Positions 7,834 through 16,043 of a DNA stretch of 19,846 nt are shown one piece after another. The position numbers and the translations under genes were made by a program. Source of the DNA: Balneolaceae bacterium (GTDB taxonomy: Bacteria > Bacteroidota > Rhodothermia > Balneolales > Balneolaceae); NCBI GenBank assembly GCA_007123785.1, contig SLGL01000227.1, forward strand, positions 1-19,846, written 5' to 3'. The notes beneath the pieces are model-generated. The model was not told where the DNA came from. It ran no database searches and saw nothing but the letters and a program-made list of their open reading frames with translations. Every line of letters begins with the position of its first letter. Position 1 is the stretch's first letter.

Positions 7834-10692
7834 TCAGAGTTGAGCTGCCATTATTTCTGCCGGATGTTTCGCTTTTTTACGTACTCCATCAAAAATCTGG
7901 TGCCGGCACGAAAATCCAGGTGCGCAGATGAGTGCATCTTTCGGTAATTCTTTCAGAGCTGGAAACAGAATTTGCTCTCCGATCTTCATCGAAACATCAA
8001 ATTTATCTTTATGATAACCGAAACTTCCAGCCATGCCGCAGCAACCGGTTTCGAGAGGAACAGGATCAAACCCAAGCTGACGGAATGAGGAAATCAGCGG
8101 GTCGTTCCCCACCAGGGCTTTGGTATGGCAGTGGCCGTGGATGTAGACTTGCGCTCCTGCACCTATACTCTTTGGTTTTTCTGCAGCCAGTTCTGAACTG
8201 ATGAATTCATCCCACAAAAACGTATTATCAGCAAGCAGCCTGGTTTTGCCGAGTAGTGAATCGCTGCAAAGATCGGGGTATTCATCGCGAAAGGTTAAAA
8301 TTTCGCTCGGTTCAAGCCCGATAATCGGGATGCCCTGTTCGGCAAAAGGAAAAAAACGGCGGATGTTTTCAAGGCAAATTTCTGAGGCTTCATCAAGCAG
8401 TCCTTTCGAAATTTGCGGACGGCCCGATGGGAATATTCCGGGAAAAATAATCTTGTAATTGAGCGAATGCAGAACCTTTACAGCAGCTATGCCCACTTCA
8501 GGTTCGTGGTAATTTGTGAAGATGTCTACAAATAACACTACTTGTTTGCCAGTAGTATTGGCATACTCTTGTTTGTTTTGATGATACCACTTTTCAAAAG
8601 TTTGAGATGCAAATTCGGGAAGTGTTCTGCGGAAATCCACCTTTAAAAATTTTTCCAGAAGTTTTTTTACTGGTTTTTGACGATTTATTACATTCACCGA
8701 TTTGGCAAAAAAAGATGCTGCGGGGTAGAACTTTTCAGGGCTGCCGAAAAAACGTTCGCTCATGGCCGTTCCGTTTTGTTTGTGCCAGCCGTGCGAAAAC
8801 TCCGCTTTCATTTTGGCCATGTCTACGTTAGCGGGGCATTCGCTTTTACATGCTTTGCAGCTCAGGCAGAGATCAAGCGCTTCTTTTAGATCTTCCGAGC
8901 TGAACGCTTCAGCTTGTTTCCCTGAAAAAAGCTGACGGAAAAGGTTGGCACGGCCACGGGTGTTATCTTTTTCTTCCCGGGTGGCATGGTAAGAGGGGCA
9001 CATAGTTCCACCGCTATCCGGCAACTTTCTGCAAGCACCGGCTCCGTTGCATTGCTCTATCGCCCCGGCAAAACCTGCAGATGATCGCCATTTAAACACG
9101 GTGTCTACTTTCGGAGGAGAATAATTAGGGGAAATGCGCAAATCGGCATCCATCGGTTTTGGGTTGATGATCTTGCCCGGATTGAACCGGTTTTCGGGAT
9201 CCCAGATCGCCTTCACGCGGCGCAAAAGTGGCATCATCTCACTGCCCAGTACTGTTTCGATGAAGGGCGCCCTTGCGCGGCCATCTCCATGCTCACCAGA
9301 GAGAGACCCACGGTATTTCTTTACAAGTTTAGCGACCTCCTGCCCAATCTGCTTCATGGTTCGAATGCCTTCAGGTTTAGTCAGGTCAAGTACCGGCCTT
9401 AGGTGCAGCTCACCAACCGATGCATGGGCATAAAAAACACAAGTGGTATTGTGACGGTCCAGGATCTGCTGAAACTCCTGAACATAGGCCGGAAGGTCTT
9501 CAACCCGCACGGCGGTGTCTTCCACAAATGTGGGAGAACGTGAGTCGGCACCGAGACCCATCAGCAGGCCGAGGCCCGCTTTTCGCAGGTTCCAGACCCG
9601 GTTCATCAATGCCGGGTCATTTAAAATGGGTTGAGTATACCCAAGGTTGAGTTCCTTCAGCTTTTTCTGAACTCCTGCCGCAGATTCAGCCAGTTCATCC
9701 AAATTGTCACCTTCAAACTGGATGATCAGTATGCATTTGGGGTCTCCCTCAAGAAAAAAACGGTTTTTATTCTGCTCGATGTTGCCCTTTGTGGCGTTGA
9801 GAATGATATCATCAACCAGCTCTACTGCTGACGGTTCACATTTTACCGCCTCAACCGCAGCCAGCATCGCGTCGTGCAGGGAACGGAATTGCGGAATGAT
9901 CAGTATTTTTTCCTTCGGCAGGGCTACCAGGTTCAGTTTTGCAGATACGGTCATCGCCAGGGTGCCTTCACTTCCGCAAAGAAGCTCGGCCATGTTAAAG
10001 GGACGGCCTCCCGGTGTAATCGGCTCCATTTCACAAAGGCGATCGAGTGCATATCCGGTATTCCTGCGAATGATTGCGGGATGAGGATAGTTCTTGACAA
10101 TCTGATCTTTATGAGTTTTCAGCAGATCAAGAATCTCCCTGTAAATTTCCCCTTCCAGTGATTGCAGCCTGCACTTTTTTTCAAGTTCCCGGTTTGTGAG
10201 TGGAGCGAAAACCGCCACGGAGCCGTCGCTGAGTACTGTTTCAATTTCCAGCACATGCTCTCTGGTGGTTTTGTACTTGATGGAAAACGAACCACAAGAG
10301 TTATTTCCGATCATTCCGCCAATCATACAACGGTTTGTGGTGGCTGTATCCGGCCCGAATTGAAGACCATATCTGGCGGCTTCCCGGTTCAGTGTGTCGC
10401 GGATGACCCCAGGCTGAACCCTGGCGATCTGTTTGACCGGATCAATCTCTTTAATGGAGGTCATATAACGGGACACATCCATAATCACGCCGCTACCTGT
10501 TGTTTGCCCGGCAAGGCTGGTGCCTGCACTTCTTGGTGTGATGGAAAATGATTCTGATGCTGAACGCTTTACCAGTTGCTCAATATCGCTCCCGTTTTTC
10601 GGGAAGGCTACACCTTTAGGAAGTTCCTCGTAAATGGATGCATCGGTGGCGTAGAGCCGTCGGGTTAAAATATCGGTATGAATCGCAGACAA
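7834..10692 (-). CDS. FAD-linked oxidase with Fe-S and CCG domains, YdiJ-like (probable D-2-hydroxyglutarate or D-lactate dehydrogenase)
   Basis: The 952-residue protein fuses a GlcD-type flavoprotein to a GlpC-type iron-sulfur protein. Residues about 25-250 are a PCMH-type FAD-binding domain ('TPRSAGTSLAGQTTGSG' at 52-68, 'CGSEGTLAMTVSAKL' near 239-253). Residues about 260-510 are the FAD-oxidase C-terminal substrate domain with 'SGEHGDGRAR' (465-474). Cysteines 548, 554 and 565 follow. A ferredoxin-like motif CLSCKACKSECP (609-620) would bind a 4Fe-4S cluster, and the CCG-type domain has 'GHCHTKAL' and 'ETGCCGMAGSFG' (881-892). This order and length match E. coli YdiJ, known as a D-2-hydroxyglutarate dehydrogenase; related proteins act on D-lactate. 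Electrons probably pass to a membrane acceptor. The start is TTG at 10692, because no in-frame ATG follows the upstream TGA. It lies 134 bases after the LhgO-like gene in the same direction, which favours 2-hydroxyglutarate as substrate. Confidence 0.88.
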   Translation of the reverse strand: MSAIHTDILTRRLYATDASIYEELPKGVAFPKNGSDIEQLVKRSASESFSITPRSAGTSLAGQTTGSGVIMDVSRYMTSIKEIDPVKQIARVQPGVIRDTLNREAARYGLQFGPDTATTNRCMIGGMIGNNSCGSFSIKYKTTREHVLEIETVLSDGSVAVFAPLTNRELEKKCRLQSLEGEIYREILDLLKTHKDQIVKNYPHPAIIRRNTGYALDRLCEMEPITPGGRPFNMAELLCGSEGTLAMTVSAKLNLVALPKEKILIIPQFRSLHDAMLAAVEAVKCEPSAVELVDDIILNATKGNIEQNKNRFFLEGDPKCILIIQFEGDNLDELAESAAGVQKKLKELNLGYTQPILNDPALMNRVWNLRKAGLGLLMGLGADSRSPTFVEDTAVRVEDLPAYVQEFQQILDRHNTTCVFYAHASVGELHLRPVLDLTKPEGIRTMKQIGQEVAKLVKKYRGSLSGEHGDGRARAPFIETVLGSEMMPLLRRVKAIWDPENRFNPGKIINPKPMDADLRISPNYSPPKVDTVFKWRSSAGFAGAIEQCNGAGACRKLPDSGGTMCPSYHATREEKDNTRGRANLFRQLFSGKQAEAFSSEDLKEALDLCLSCKACKSECPANVDMAKMKAEFSHGWHKQNGTAMSERFFGSPEKFYPAASFFAKSVNVINRQKPVKKLLEKFLKVDFRRTLPEFASQTFEKWYHQNKQEYANTTGKQVVLFVDIFTNYHEPEVGIAAVKVLHSLNYKIIFPGIFPSGRPQISKGLLDEASEICLENIRRFFPFAEQGIPIIGLEPSEILTFRDEYPDLCSDSLLGKTRLLADNTFLWDEFISSELAAEKPKSIGAGAQVYIHGHCHTKALVGNDPLISSFRQLGFDPVPLETGCCGMAGSFGYHKDKFDVSMKIGEQILFPALKELPKDALICAPGFSCRHQIFDGVRKKAKHPAEIMAAQL

Positions 10693-10826
10693 ATCGGCTT
10701 GATTAGTAATGAGTAGTGATTTCAGAACAAAGTGTAAGTCGAAATCCGCTTCAATTCAACCGGGGAACTAAATAATTGTTAAAAAGGAACAATTTTGATT
10801 TTTTTGATCAGGGATTTGGCAGAAAA

Positions 10827-12029
10827 TCAGAGTGCAAATGAGTTCTTCGCCTTTTTAACAATTTCATCTCCAATTGCAAGGCCGGCTGTAGCAGCAGGGC
10901 TGGGTGCATTCAGTACATGGATTTCTCTTTCTGTGGTTTCAAAATAGAAATCGTCCAAAAGGTCGCCATTGGGAAGCAGCGCCATTGCACGTACACCCGA
11001 GGGAGATTCTTTCAGTTCAGCTGACTGAATAGATGGAATCAGCTTTTTTAGCTTTTCAAGAAAACCGTTTTTTGAAAAAGAACGGTACACTTCATCCAGG
11101 CCCATCTGCCAGTGTTTGCCTGCCATTTTCCAGAACCCGGGATAATCGAGCGTATCTATTGTATCGGACAGATCGAATGAGGTTTTATTGTATCCTTCGC
11201 GTTTAAATGCCAACACAGCGTTGGGGCCACACTCCACGCCGCCTTTGGCCATTCTTGTAAAATGAACGCCCAGAAATGGGAATTCGGGATTTGGCAGCGG
11301 ATAGATCAGGCCTTTTACTTTATGCTCGGCATCGGGTGTGAGCTCATAATATTCTCCGCGGAATGGCACAATTTTGATATTGGGTTTTACCCCGGCCGAC
11401 CGTGCCACTCGATCGCTGTGAAGTCCTGTGCAGTTGATAAAATGCCGGGTTTTATAAGCCGTTTTCGGGGTTTGAATGGAAAGCACTCCGTTAGTTTGAT
11501 AAACTCCCTGAACCGGGTGTTCAAACATAACCGATTTTCCGGCATCTTTCAGCTTTTGGGCCAGTACTTTACAAACTTCGGGAAAGTCCACAATTCCTGC
11601 ACAGGGAACATGGATGGCACGCACACCCCTGGCATAGGGTTCAATCTCTTTCATTTCCTTTTCGTCAATCAGACGGATTCCATCTATGTCATTTTCCAGT
11701 CCGCGCTTGTAAATGGAGATAAGTTTCGAAACTTCCTCTTCATTCGAAGCAACGATAATTTTACCACATATATCATGCTGAATGCCATTCTCACGGCAAA
11801 AATTCACAATTTGACGCCTTCCGTCTACACAATTTCGTGCTTTGTAGCTGCCGGGCTGGTAATAAATACCTGAATGAATTACACCTGAATTGTGCCCCGT
11901 TTGATGTGCCGCAACCCTGTTTTCTTTTTCCAACACGAGAACAGAAGCATCGGGAAATGCGTTCGTAAGTTTAAAGGCTGCCGATAGTCCCACAATGCCT
12001 GCCCCTGCAATCGTAAAATCGTAAACCAT
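10827..12029 (-). CDS. lhgO: L-2-hydroxyglutarate oxidase (FAD-dependent, LhgO-like)
   Basis: The 400-residue protein is a DAO-fold flavoenzyme that oxidises L-2-hydroxyglutarate to 2-oxoglutarate, usually passing electrons to the quinone pool. The N-terminus carries the dinucleotide-binding motif GAGIVG (9-14). It is followed by the family signature 'HQTGHNSGVIHSGIYY' (42-57) and 'GSYKARNCVDGRRQI'. Further typical segments are 'FRGEYYELTP', 'GLIYPLPNPEFPFLGVHFT' and the C-terminal 'SGVRAMALLPNGDLLDDF' with 'NAPSPAATAGLAIG'. The length is that of LhgO proteins, and the ATG at 12029 sits directly before the flavin-binding strand. It is upstream of the YdiJ-like dehydrogenase and the two are probably co-transcribed, giving removal of both enantiomers. 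A glycerol-3-phosphate dehydrogenase-like role is less likely given the HQTGHNSGVIH signature. Confidence 0.9.
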   Translation of the reverse strand: MVYDFTIAGAGIVGLSAAFKLTNAFPDASVLVLEKENRVAAHQTGHNSGVIHSGIYYQPGSYKARNCVDGRRQIVNFCRENGIQHDICGKIIVASNEEEVSKLISIYKRGLENDIDGIRLIDEKEMKEIEPYARGVRAIHVPCAGIVDFPEVCKVLAQKLKDAGKSVMFEHPVQGVYQTNGVLSIQTPKTAYKTRHFINCTGLHSDRVARSAGVKPNIKIVPFRGEYYELTPDAEHKVKGLIYPLPNPEFPFLGVHFTRMAKGGVECGPNAVLAFKREGYNKTSFDLSDTIDTLDYPGFWKMAGKHWQMGLDEVYRSFSKNGFLEKLKKLIPSIQSAELKESPSGVRAMALLPNGDLLDDFYFETTEREIHVLNAPSPAATAGLAIGDEIVKKAKNSFAL

Positions 12030-12194
12030 AATTTCTATTTGATGAGATCTTTCTTTGAATATAACAATTGAAATGATTTAAGTATGATGAAATGCAGGAA
12101 TCAGCTCAAATACCGATATATATTCCGAGAGGCAGAATCGTTATACTTTTAGTCTGATAACCCTTATTTTTAGGCTTAATAAAAATTTTGACGC

Positions 12195-12728
12195 ATGAAA
12201 GCACCATATTATATTTTTACATCTCTTCTTATTGTACTTGCACTGGTATTTACCGGTTGCGGTAATGATCGTGATCAAGCTTCAGAGAGCAGCGGAGACG
12301 GATCGCCGGAATCAATTGTTGAAAATGCCGTATTTGCTGACCTTGATGGTAACGAAGTTCGTCTTGAGGATTACCGGGGAAGTCTGATACTTATCGATTT
12401 TTGGGAATCTTGGTGTGGCCCCTGTCTTCAGGTATTTCCTGCAATGGAAGATTTACGGGCGGAATACCCTGAGGAGTTCCAGGTGTTTGCTGTTACCGTT
12501 GGTATGACTGAGACGCCCGATGATGCCAGGAAATTTGCAGAAGAGCACGGTTATGACTTTGTATGGCTTTACGATGAAAACGAAATTTTCAACAAACTTG
12601 GCGGGCAGGGTATTCCCTTCAAAGCGTATGTTGACCCGGATGGGAATTTTATAAAACTTGAAATGGGTTCATACGGGCGTGAAGGTGATTATAACCGAGC
12701 CAAAGAATTGATCAATGAATATTTTTGA
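12195..12728 (+). CDS. TlpA/ResA-like thioredoxin-fold lipoprotein
   Basis: The 177-residue protein is predicted to be a lipoprotein outside the cytoplasm. Residues 1-21 form a signal sequence ending in the lipobox 'FTGC', with Cys22 as the lipidated residue, followed by an acidic Ser-rich linker to about residue 40. The rest is a TlpA/AhpC-TSA-type thioredoxin fold with the active site WCGPC (73-77) and the cis-proline in 'GIPFKAY' (P141). It probably reduces or isomerises disulfides, for example in cytochrome c or other exported proteins; the partner is unknown. Glu precedes the active site ('WESWCGPC') where Ala is commoner. It is 102 bases upstream of the adenosylhomocysteinase gene in the same direction, though a functional link is not obvious. 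No terminator was seen between them. Confidence 0.92.
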   Translation: MKAPYYIFTSLLIVLALVFTGCGNDRDQASESSGDGSPESIVENAVFADLDGNEVRLEDYRGSLILIDFWESWCGPCLQVFPAMEDLRAEYPEEFQVFAVTVGMTETPDDARKFAEEHGYDFVWLYDENEIFNKLGGQGIPFKAYVDPDGNFIKLEMGSYGREGDYNRAKELINEYF

Positions 12729-12830
12729 TCCGAGAGTAAATTTTATCGCTAACAACAGAACAGATATTTGAACACTACACTCCATAAAAGTGTTTTCAAT
12801 GTGAATTTTAAAAAAGGACCAGATAAACTC

Positions 12831-14132
12831 ATGGAACAACAAGTAGAAAAGCTACCCTATAAAGTAAAAGATATTGGCCTTGCAAGGTTTGGCAGACAGG
12901 AAATTGCCCTTGCAGAAGCTGAAATGCCCGGACTGATGGCCACCCGGGAAGAATTCGGAAAAGATAAACCACTTGAAGGAGCGCGTATTGCCGGCTGTCT
13001 GCACATGACGGTTCAAACCGCTGTTCTGATTGAAACACTGATAGAACTGGGTGCTGAAGTTCAGTGGTCGTCCTGTAACATCTATTCTACACAGGATCAC
13101 GCTGCTGCTGCTATTGCAGAAGCCGGGATTCCTGTATATGCCTGGAAAGGGATGAACGAGCAAGAGTATGACTGGTGTATTGAACAGACACTCTTTTTCC
13201 CGGATGGCAAGCCCCTGAATATGATACTTGATGATGGCGGCGATCTGACCAACGTGGTACTTGACAAATATCCTGAATTAACACAAAATATCCGGGGAAT
13301 ATCTGAAGAAACCACGACCGGAGTTTTGAGGCTTTACGAGCGCATGAAAAAAGGAACCCTTTCTGTTCCCGCCATTAACGTAAACGATTCAGTTACAAAG
13401 TCCAAGTTCGATAATAAATATGGCTGCCGCGAGTCGTGTGTAGACGCAATTCGCCGTGCAACCGATGTGATGATGGCAGGTAAAGTTGCTGTTGTGGCCG
13501 GATACGGCGACGTTGGTAAAGGATCGGCAGCTTCTCTGAGAGGAGCCGGTGCCCGCGTGATTGTTACGGAAATTGATCCAATCTGTGCCCTGCAGGCTGC
13601 TATGGACGGCTACGAAGTAAAACGAATGAAAGATGCCGCTGTGGAAGGTGATATCTTCGTAACAGCCACTGGTAATAAAGATATTTTAACCGGCGCACAC
13701 TTTAAGCTGATGAAAGACAAGGCTATTGTCGGTAATATTGGCCATTTCGATAATGAAATTGATGTAAAGTGGCTCAAAGAAAATACCGAAGAAGAGAACA
13801 TCAAACCACAGGTTGACCTGTTCCGGTTTGAGGACGGAAAAGAGATCGTTCTTCTTTCACAGGGCCGCCTGATGAACCTCGGTAACGCAACCGGGCACCC
13901 GAGTTTTGTGATGAGCAACAGCTTTACCAATCAGACACTGGCTCAAATCGCTCTCTGGAACGAAGATTTCGAGATTGGTGTCCATGTGCTACCGAAACAT
14001 CTTGATGAAAAAGTTGCAAGGCTTCATCTCAAAAAAATCGGCGTAGAGATAGAAGAACTTACGGACGAACAATCCGAATATATCGGTGTTCCGAAGCAAG
14101 GCCCTTTCAAACCAGATCACTACCGATACTGA
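12831..14132 (+). CDS. ahcY: Adenosylhomocysteinase (S-adenosyl-L-homocysteine hydrolase)
   Basis: The enzyme splits S-adenosylhomocysteine to adenosine and homocysteine in the cytoplasm, keeping the methylation cycle free of its inhibitory product. The ATG at 12831 gives 433 residues, a normal length, and is preceded by a purine-rich AAAAAAGGA (12811-12819). The longer frame from TTG 12768 adds 21 non-conserved residues and is not preferred. Family motifs are all present: 'SCNIYSTQDHAAAAIA' (81-96), DDGGDLT (134-140), EETTTGV (159-165), 'VNDSVTKSKFDNKYGCRES' with catalytic Lys190, NAD-binding GYGDVGKG (224-231), 'NIGHFDNEID' and the C-terminal KPDHYRY. It is closed by a strong terminator at 14165-14200. 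The upstream gap holds no recognised SAH or SAM riboswitch. Confidence 0.97.
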   Translation: MEQQVEKLPYKVKDIGLARFGRQEIALAEAEMPGLMATREEFGKDKPLEGARIAGCLHMTVQTAVLIETLIELGAEVQWSSCNIYSTQDHAAAAIAEAGIPVYAWKGMNEQEYDWCIEQTLFFPDGKPLNMILDDGGDLTNVVLDKYPELTQNIRGISEETTTGVLRLYERMKKGTLSVPAINVNDSVTKSKFDNKYGCRESCVDAIRRATDVMMAGKVAVVAGYGDVGKGSAASLRGAGARVIVTEIDPICALQAAMDGYEVKRMKDAAVEGDIFVTATGNKDILTGAHFKLMKDKAIVGNIGHFDNEIDVKWLKENTEEENIKPQVDLFRFEDGKEIVLLSQGRLMNLGNATGHPSFVMSNSFTNQTLAQIALWNEDFEIGVHVLPKHLDEKVARLHLKKIGVEIEELTDEQSEYIGVPKQGPFKPDHYRY

Positions 14133-14164
14133 TTTCTTCAGATTTATTCCTTTCAACTGATATT

Positions 14165-14200
14165 AAAAAAGCCCAAATCAATCATGATTTGGGCTTTTTT
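14165..14200. terminator. Bidirectional intrinsic terminator
   Basis: A perfect 16-bp inverted repeat (AAAAAAGCCCAAATCA and its complement) encloses a 4-base loop, with T6 at the end of either strand. It lies 32 bases after the adenosylhomocysteinase stop and 28 bases after the convergent YceI gene, so it should end both transcripts. Confidence 0.93.
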
Positions 14201-14228
14201 ACTTTAAGAAAAAAATAATCGGGGTAAT

Positions 14229-14774
14229 TTACTCTTCCTCTTTTACAAACTGTACACTCAAGACCAGTTTCACTTCATCTGAAACAACCAGGTTACCAGC
14301 CTCGGTAACAGCATCCCATTTCAAACCAAACTCTTTTCTGTTGATTTTTCCTGAGACTTCAAATCCTGCCTTGGTTTGTCCGTATGGATCCTGAACAGTG
14401 CCACCGTAATTTGCATCCAGCTCTACTGTTTTTCTGTTTCCGCGAATCGTAAGATCACCAATCAACTTATATTCATTTTTCCCGGATTTTTTAAATGATC
14501 GTGACTCAAAAGTAAGTTTGGGATGCTCCTCAGCATTGAAGAAATCATCCGATTTGAGGTGATTATCCCGGTCTTCGTTATTCGTGTCGATGCTGTCAAT
14601 GTCGGCTTCAAAGCGGATATGTGCATCTTCAAAATCATCATTTTCCGATTCAAGAACTGCATCAAATTTATTAAACTTTCCTGTAACTGTTGATATTACA
14701 AGATGCTTTACTTTGAAATTGATCTCTGAATGAGCGGTATCTATCGCCCACTTGGTTAATGTTGCTGTACTCAT
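14229..14774 (-). CDS. YceI-family protein (polyisoprenoid-binding-like lipocalin fold)
   Basis: The 181-residue protein matches the YceI family: the opening 'WAIDTAHSEINFKVKHLVIS' type segment (residues 9-28), 'TGKFNKFDA', 'HLKSDDFFNAEEHPKLTFES', 'LIGDLTIRGNRKTVEL' and 'NRKEFGLKWD' lie in the usual order. YceI proteins form a beta-barrel that can bind long isoprenoid chains; physiological roles vary and are mostly unknown. Unlike E. coli YceI it lacks a signal peptide: the ATG at 14774 gives MSTATL just before the domain, so it is probably cytoplasmic. This arrangement is common in Bacteroidota. It is transcribed alone, converging on the adenosylhomocysteinase gene. Upstream, 14775-15054 is an AT-rich gap shared with the divergent solute-binding gene. 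Confidence 0.93.
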   Translation of the reverse strand: MSTATLTKWAIDTAHSEINFKVKHLVISTVTGKFNKFDAVLESENDDFEDAHIRFEADIDSIDTNNEDRDNHLKSDDFFNAEEHPKLTFESRSFKKSGKNEYKLIGDLTIRGNRKTVELDANYGGTVQDPYGQTKAGFEVSGKINRKEFGLKWDAVTEAGNLVVSDEVKLVLSVQFVKEEE

Positions 14775-14901
14775 TTTGCTATATTTGAGTTAATATTAAT
14801 TAATTTAATGTTTAACCAAAAATAAACTCCATTCCGTTCCGCTTCAAGTCAAATAAATCATTTTCTATGGATGCTTGTTTTTGTTGAGCCAGCCTCTTAT
14901 T

Positions 14902-15021
14902 TAACCTGAATTATTCACCAAAGAATAATTGAATTAATTTTTTGCTCTATATTAAATTAAACAATTGTTATTATTAATTTTAAATATATTATCAGTAATA
15001 GTTTGGGAATAATTCAGGTTA
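14902..15021. repeat. Nested inverted repeats upstream of the solute-binding gene
   Basis: A 15-bp sequence TAACCTGAATTATTC (14902-14916) recurs as its exact reverse complement at 15007-15021, 90 bases away. Its inner half AATTATTC (14909-14916) also has a near complement GAATAATT at 14923-14930, giving an 8-bp hairpin with a 6-base loop. The left arm can thus pair with either partner. The span between is very AT-rich. The distal arm ends 33 bases before the ATG at 15055. It may be paired operator sites or alternative RNA folds; function is unproven. Confidence 0.6.
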
Positions 15022-15054
15022 TGTGCAGAATGAAATTCAACCAACAGTAATTAA

Positions 15055-15918
15055 ATGAGAATTCTGATATTTATACTAATAACACTTTTAATCACCAATT
15101 GCGGAAACGGAGATTCCGAAGTATCAGACACTAAAAGAGCAGCCTGGAATGATGTGAATCAGCACGGAACCGGAACCATCACTCTGGTTTATGTTCCAAG
15201 CGATGGTTTTTCTTATGAAGATGAAGGTGGAAATCTGACGGGGGTTACAATCGAACTGGTTCGCGACTTTGTGGATTATGTTAACTCAGAATATGACGTG
15301 GAAATCCGGATTCATTACAAGCCGGTTGAGCAGTTCTCTGAGTTCTACTATTTTGTTCAGACTTCCGGGGGCGGAGTTTTTGGTGTGGGCAATGTCACTA
15401 TCACAGAAGAACGCAGGGGTGAGCTTGCTTTCAGCCCGCCTTATATGACCAATATCGCTTCTTTGATCACTCATAGCGATGTTCCCGAAATCAGCAGTTT
15501 TGAAGAAATCGAATCCACATTTGACGGGCTGAATGCCCTCGCTTTTGAAGGCACACTTCATCAAGACCGGTTACAAGGTATATTGGACCAATACATTCCA
15601 CAGGCCGATATGCTTTATGCCCATTCCAACAACGAAATTATTGAGCGCACAGCTGCTGAAAACAGATACTTTGCCTATGTTGATATCTATAATTACTGGC
15701 GTGCGGCCGAAAGGGGAGATCCACTTCGCAGGCATGCTGCAGGAGACGAGGCATCGGAACAGTTTGGAGTAATCATGCCGCTCGAAAGCGACTGGCATGA
15801 AGTGATGGAAGAGTTCTTTTTGGCGAATGGCGGCTATATAAACTCAACACGTTATCGCGAGCTGATGGAAAATCACCTGGGAGAAGAGCTGGCTAATTTG
15901 CTACTGGAGCAGGAGTGA
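15055..15918 (+). CDS. Family-3 extracellular solute-binding lipoprotein
   Basis: The 287-residue protein begins with a short hydrophobic leader ending 'LLITNC', making Cys16 the likely lipidated residue, though Asn at -1 is an unusual lipobox. The mature part resembles SBP_bac_3 periplasmic binding domains: 'GTITLVYVPSDGFSYEDEGG' opening, 'LTGVTIELVRDFVDYV' as the usual 'G.. DL...' region, 'GVGNVTITEERRGELAFSPP' and 'FEGTLHQDRLQ' in the second lobe. The family binds amino acids or other small molecules for ABC uptake or for signalling. No permease or ATPase gene is adjacent, so it may serve a distant transporter, or act as a sensor or as a lytic-transglycosylase-type partner. The ligand cannot be read from the sequence. 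An unusual inverted-repeat region precedes it. Confidence 0.82.
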   Translation: MRILIFILITLLITNCGNGDSEVSDTKRAAWNDVNQHGTGTITLVYVPSDGFSYEDEGGNLTGVTIELVRDFVDYVNSEYDVEIRIHYKPVEQFSEFYYFVQTSGGGVFGVGNVTITEERRGELAFSPPYMTNIASLITHSDVPEISSFEEIESTFDGLNALAFEGTLHQDRLQGILDQYIPQADMLYAHSNNEIIERTAAENRYFAYVDIYNYWRAAERGDPLRRHAAGDEASEQFGVIMPLESDWHEVMEEFFLANGGYINSTRYRELMENHLGEELANLLLEQE

Positions 15919-15989
15919 GTGAAAGCCGGAAACTATTTATTTGGGACAAATGGACCAAATAGGCAGTAAGTGGAAATCAGACAAAATAA

Positions 15990-16023
15990 AAAAGCCCACT
16001 GCCGGATTGATCAGAGGGCTTTT
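15990..16023. terminator. Bidirectional terminator between convergent genes
   Basis: AAAAGCCC (15990-15997) pairs with GGGCTTTT (16016-16023); an inner CTG/CAG pair shortens the loop to about 10 bases after one A-A mismatch. T tracts follow on both strands. It lies between the solute-binding gene and the convergent DUF1080 gene and should serve both. Confidence 0.75.
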
Positions 16024-16043
16024 ACTGTGCAGTTTTTATTTTC

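Noticed and set aside
10774..10794. Inverted repeat AATTGTT/AACAATT after the LhgO-like gene
   Set aside because: The stem is only 7 bp and AT-rich, without a following T tract on the minus strand, so it is not a convincing terminator and does not argue against co-transcription.
11262..11873. 203-codon plus-strand open frame
   Set aside because: It is antisense to the well-supported L-2-hydroxyglutarate oxidase gene and has no recognisable features.
12768..12830. 21-residue N-terminal extension of adenosylhomocysteinase from TTG
   Set aside because: The ATG at 12831 has a better ribosome-binding region and gives the normal family N-terminus and length.
12729..12830. Possible SAH or SAM riboswitch upstream of adenosylhomocysteinase
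   Set aside because: Only a weak 6-bp hairpin (AACACT/AGTGTT at 12771-12794) is present; the gap is too short and lacks the expected conserved core.
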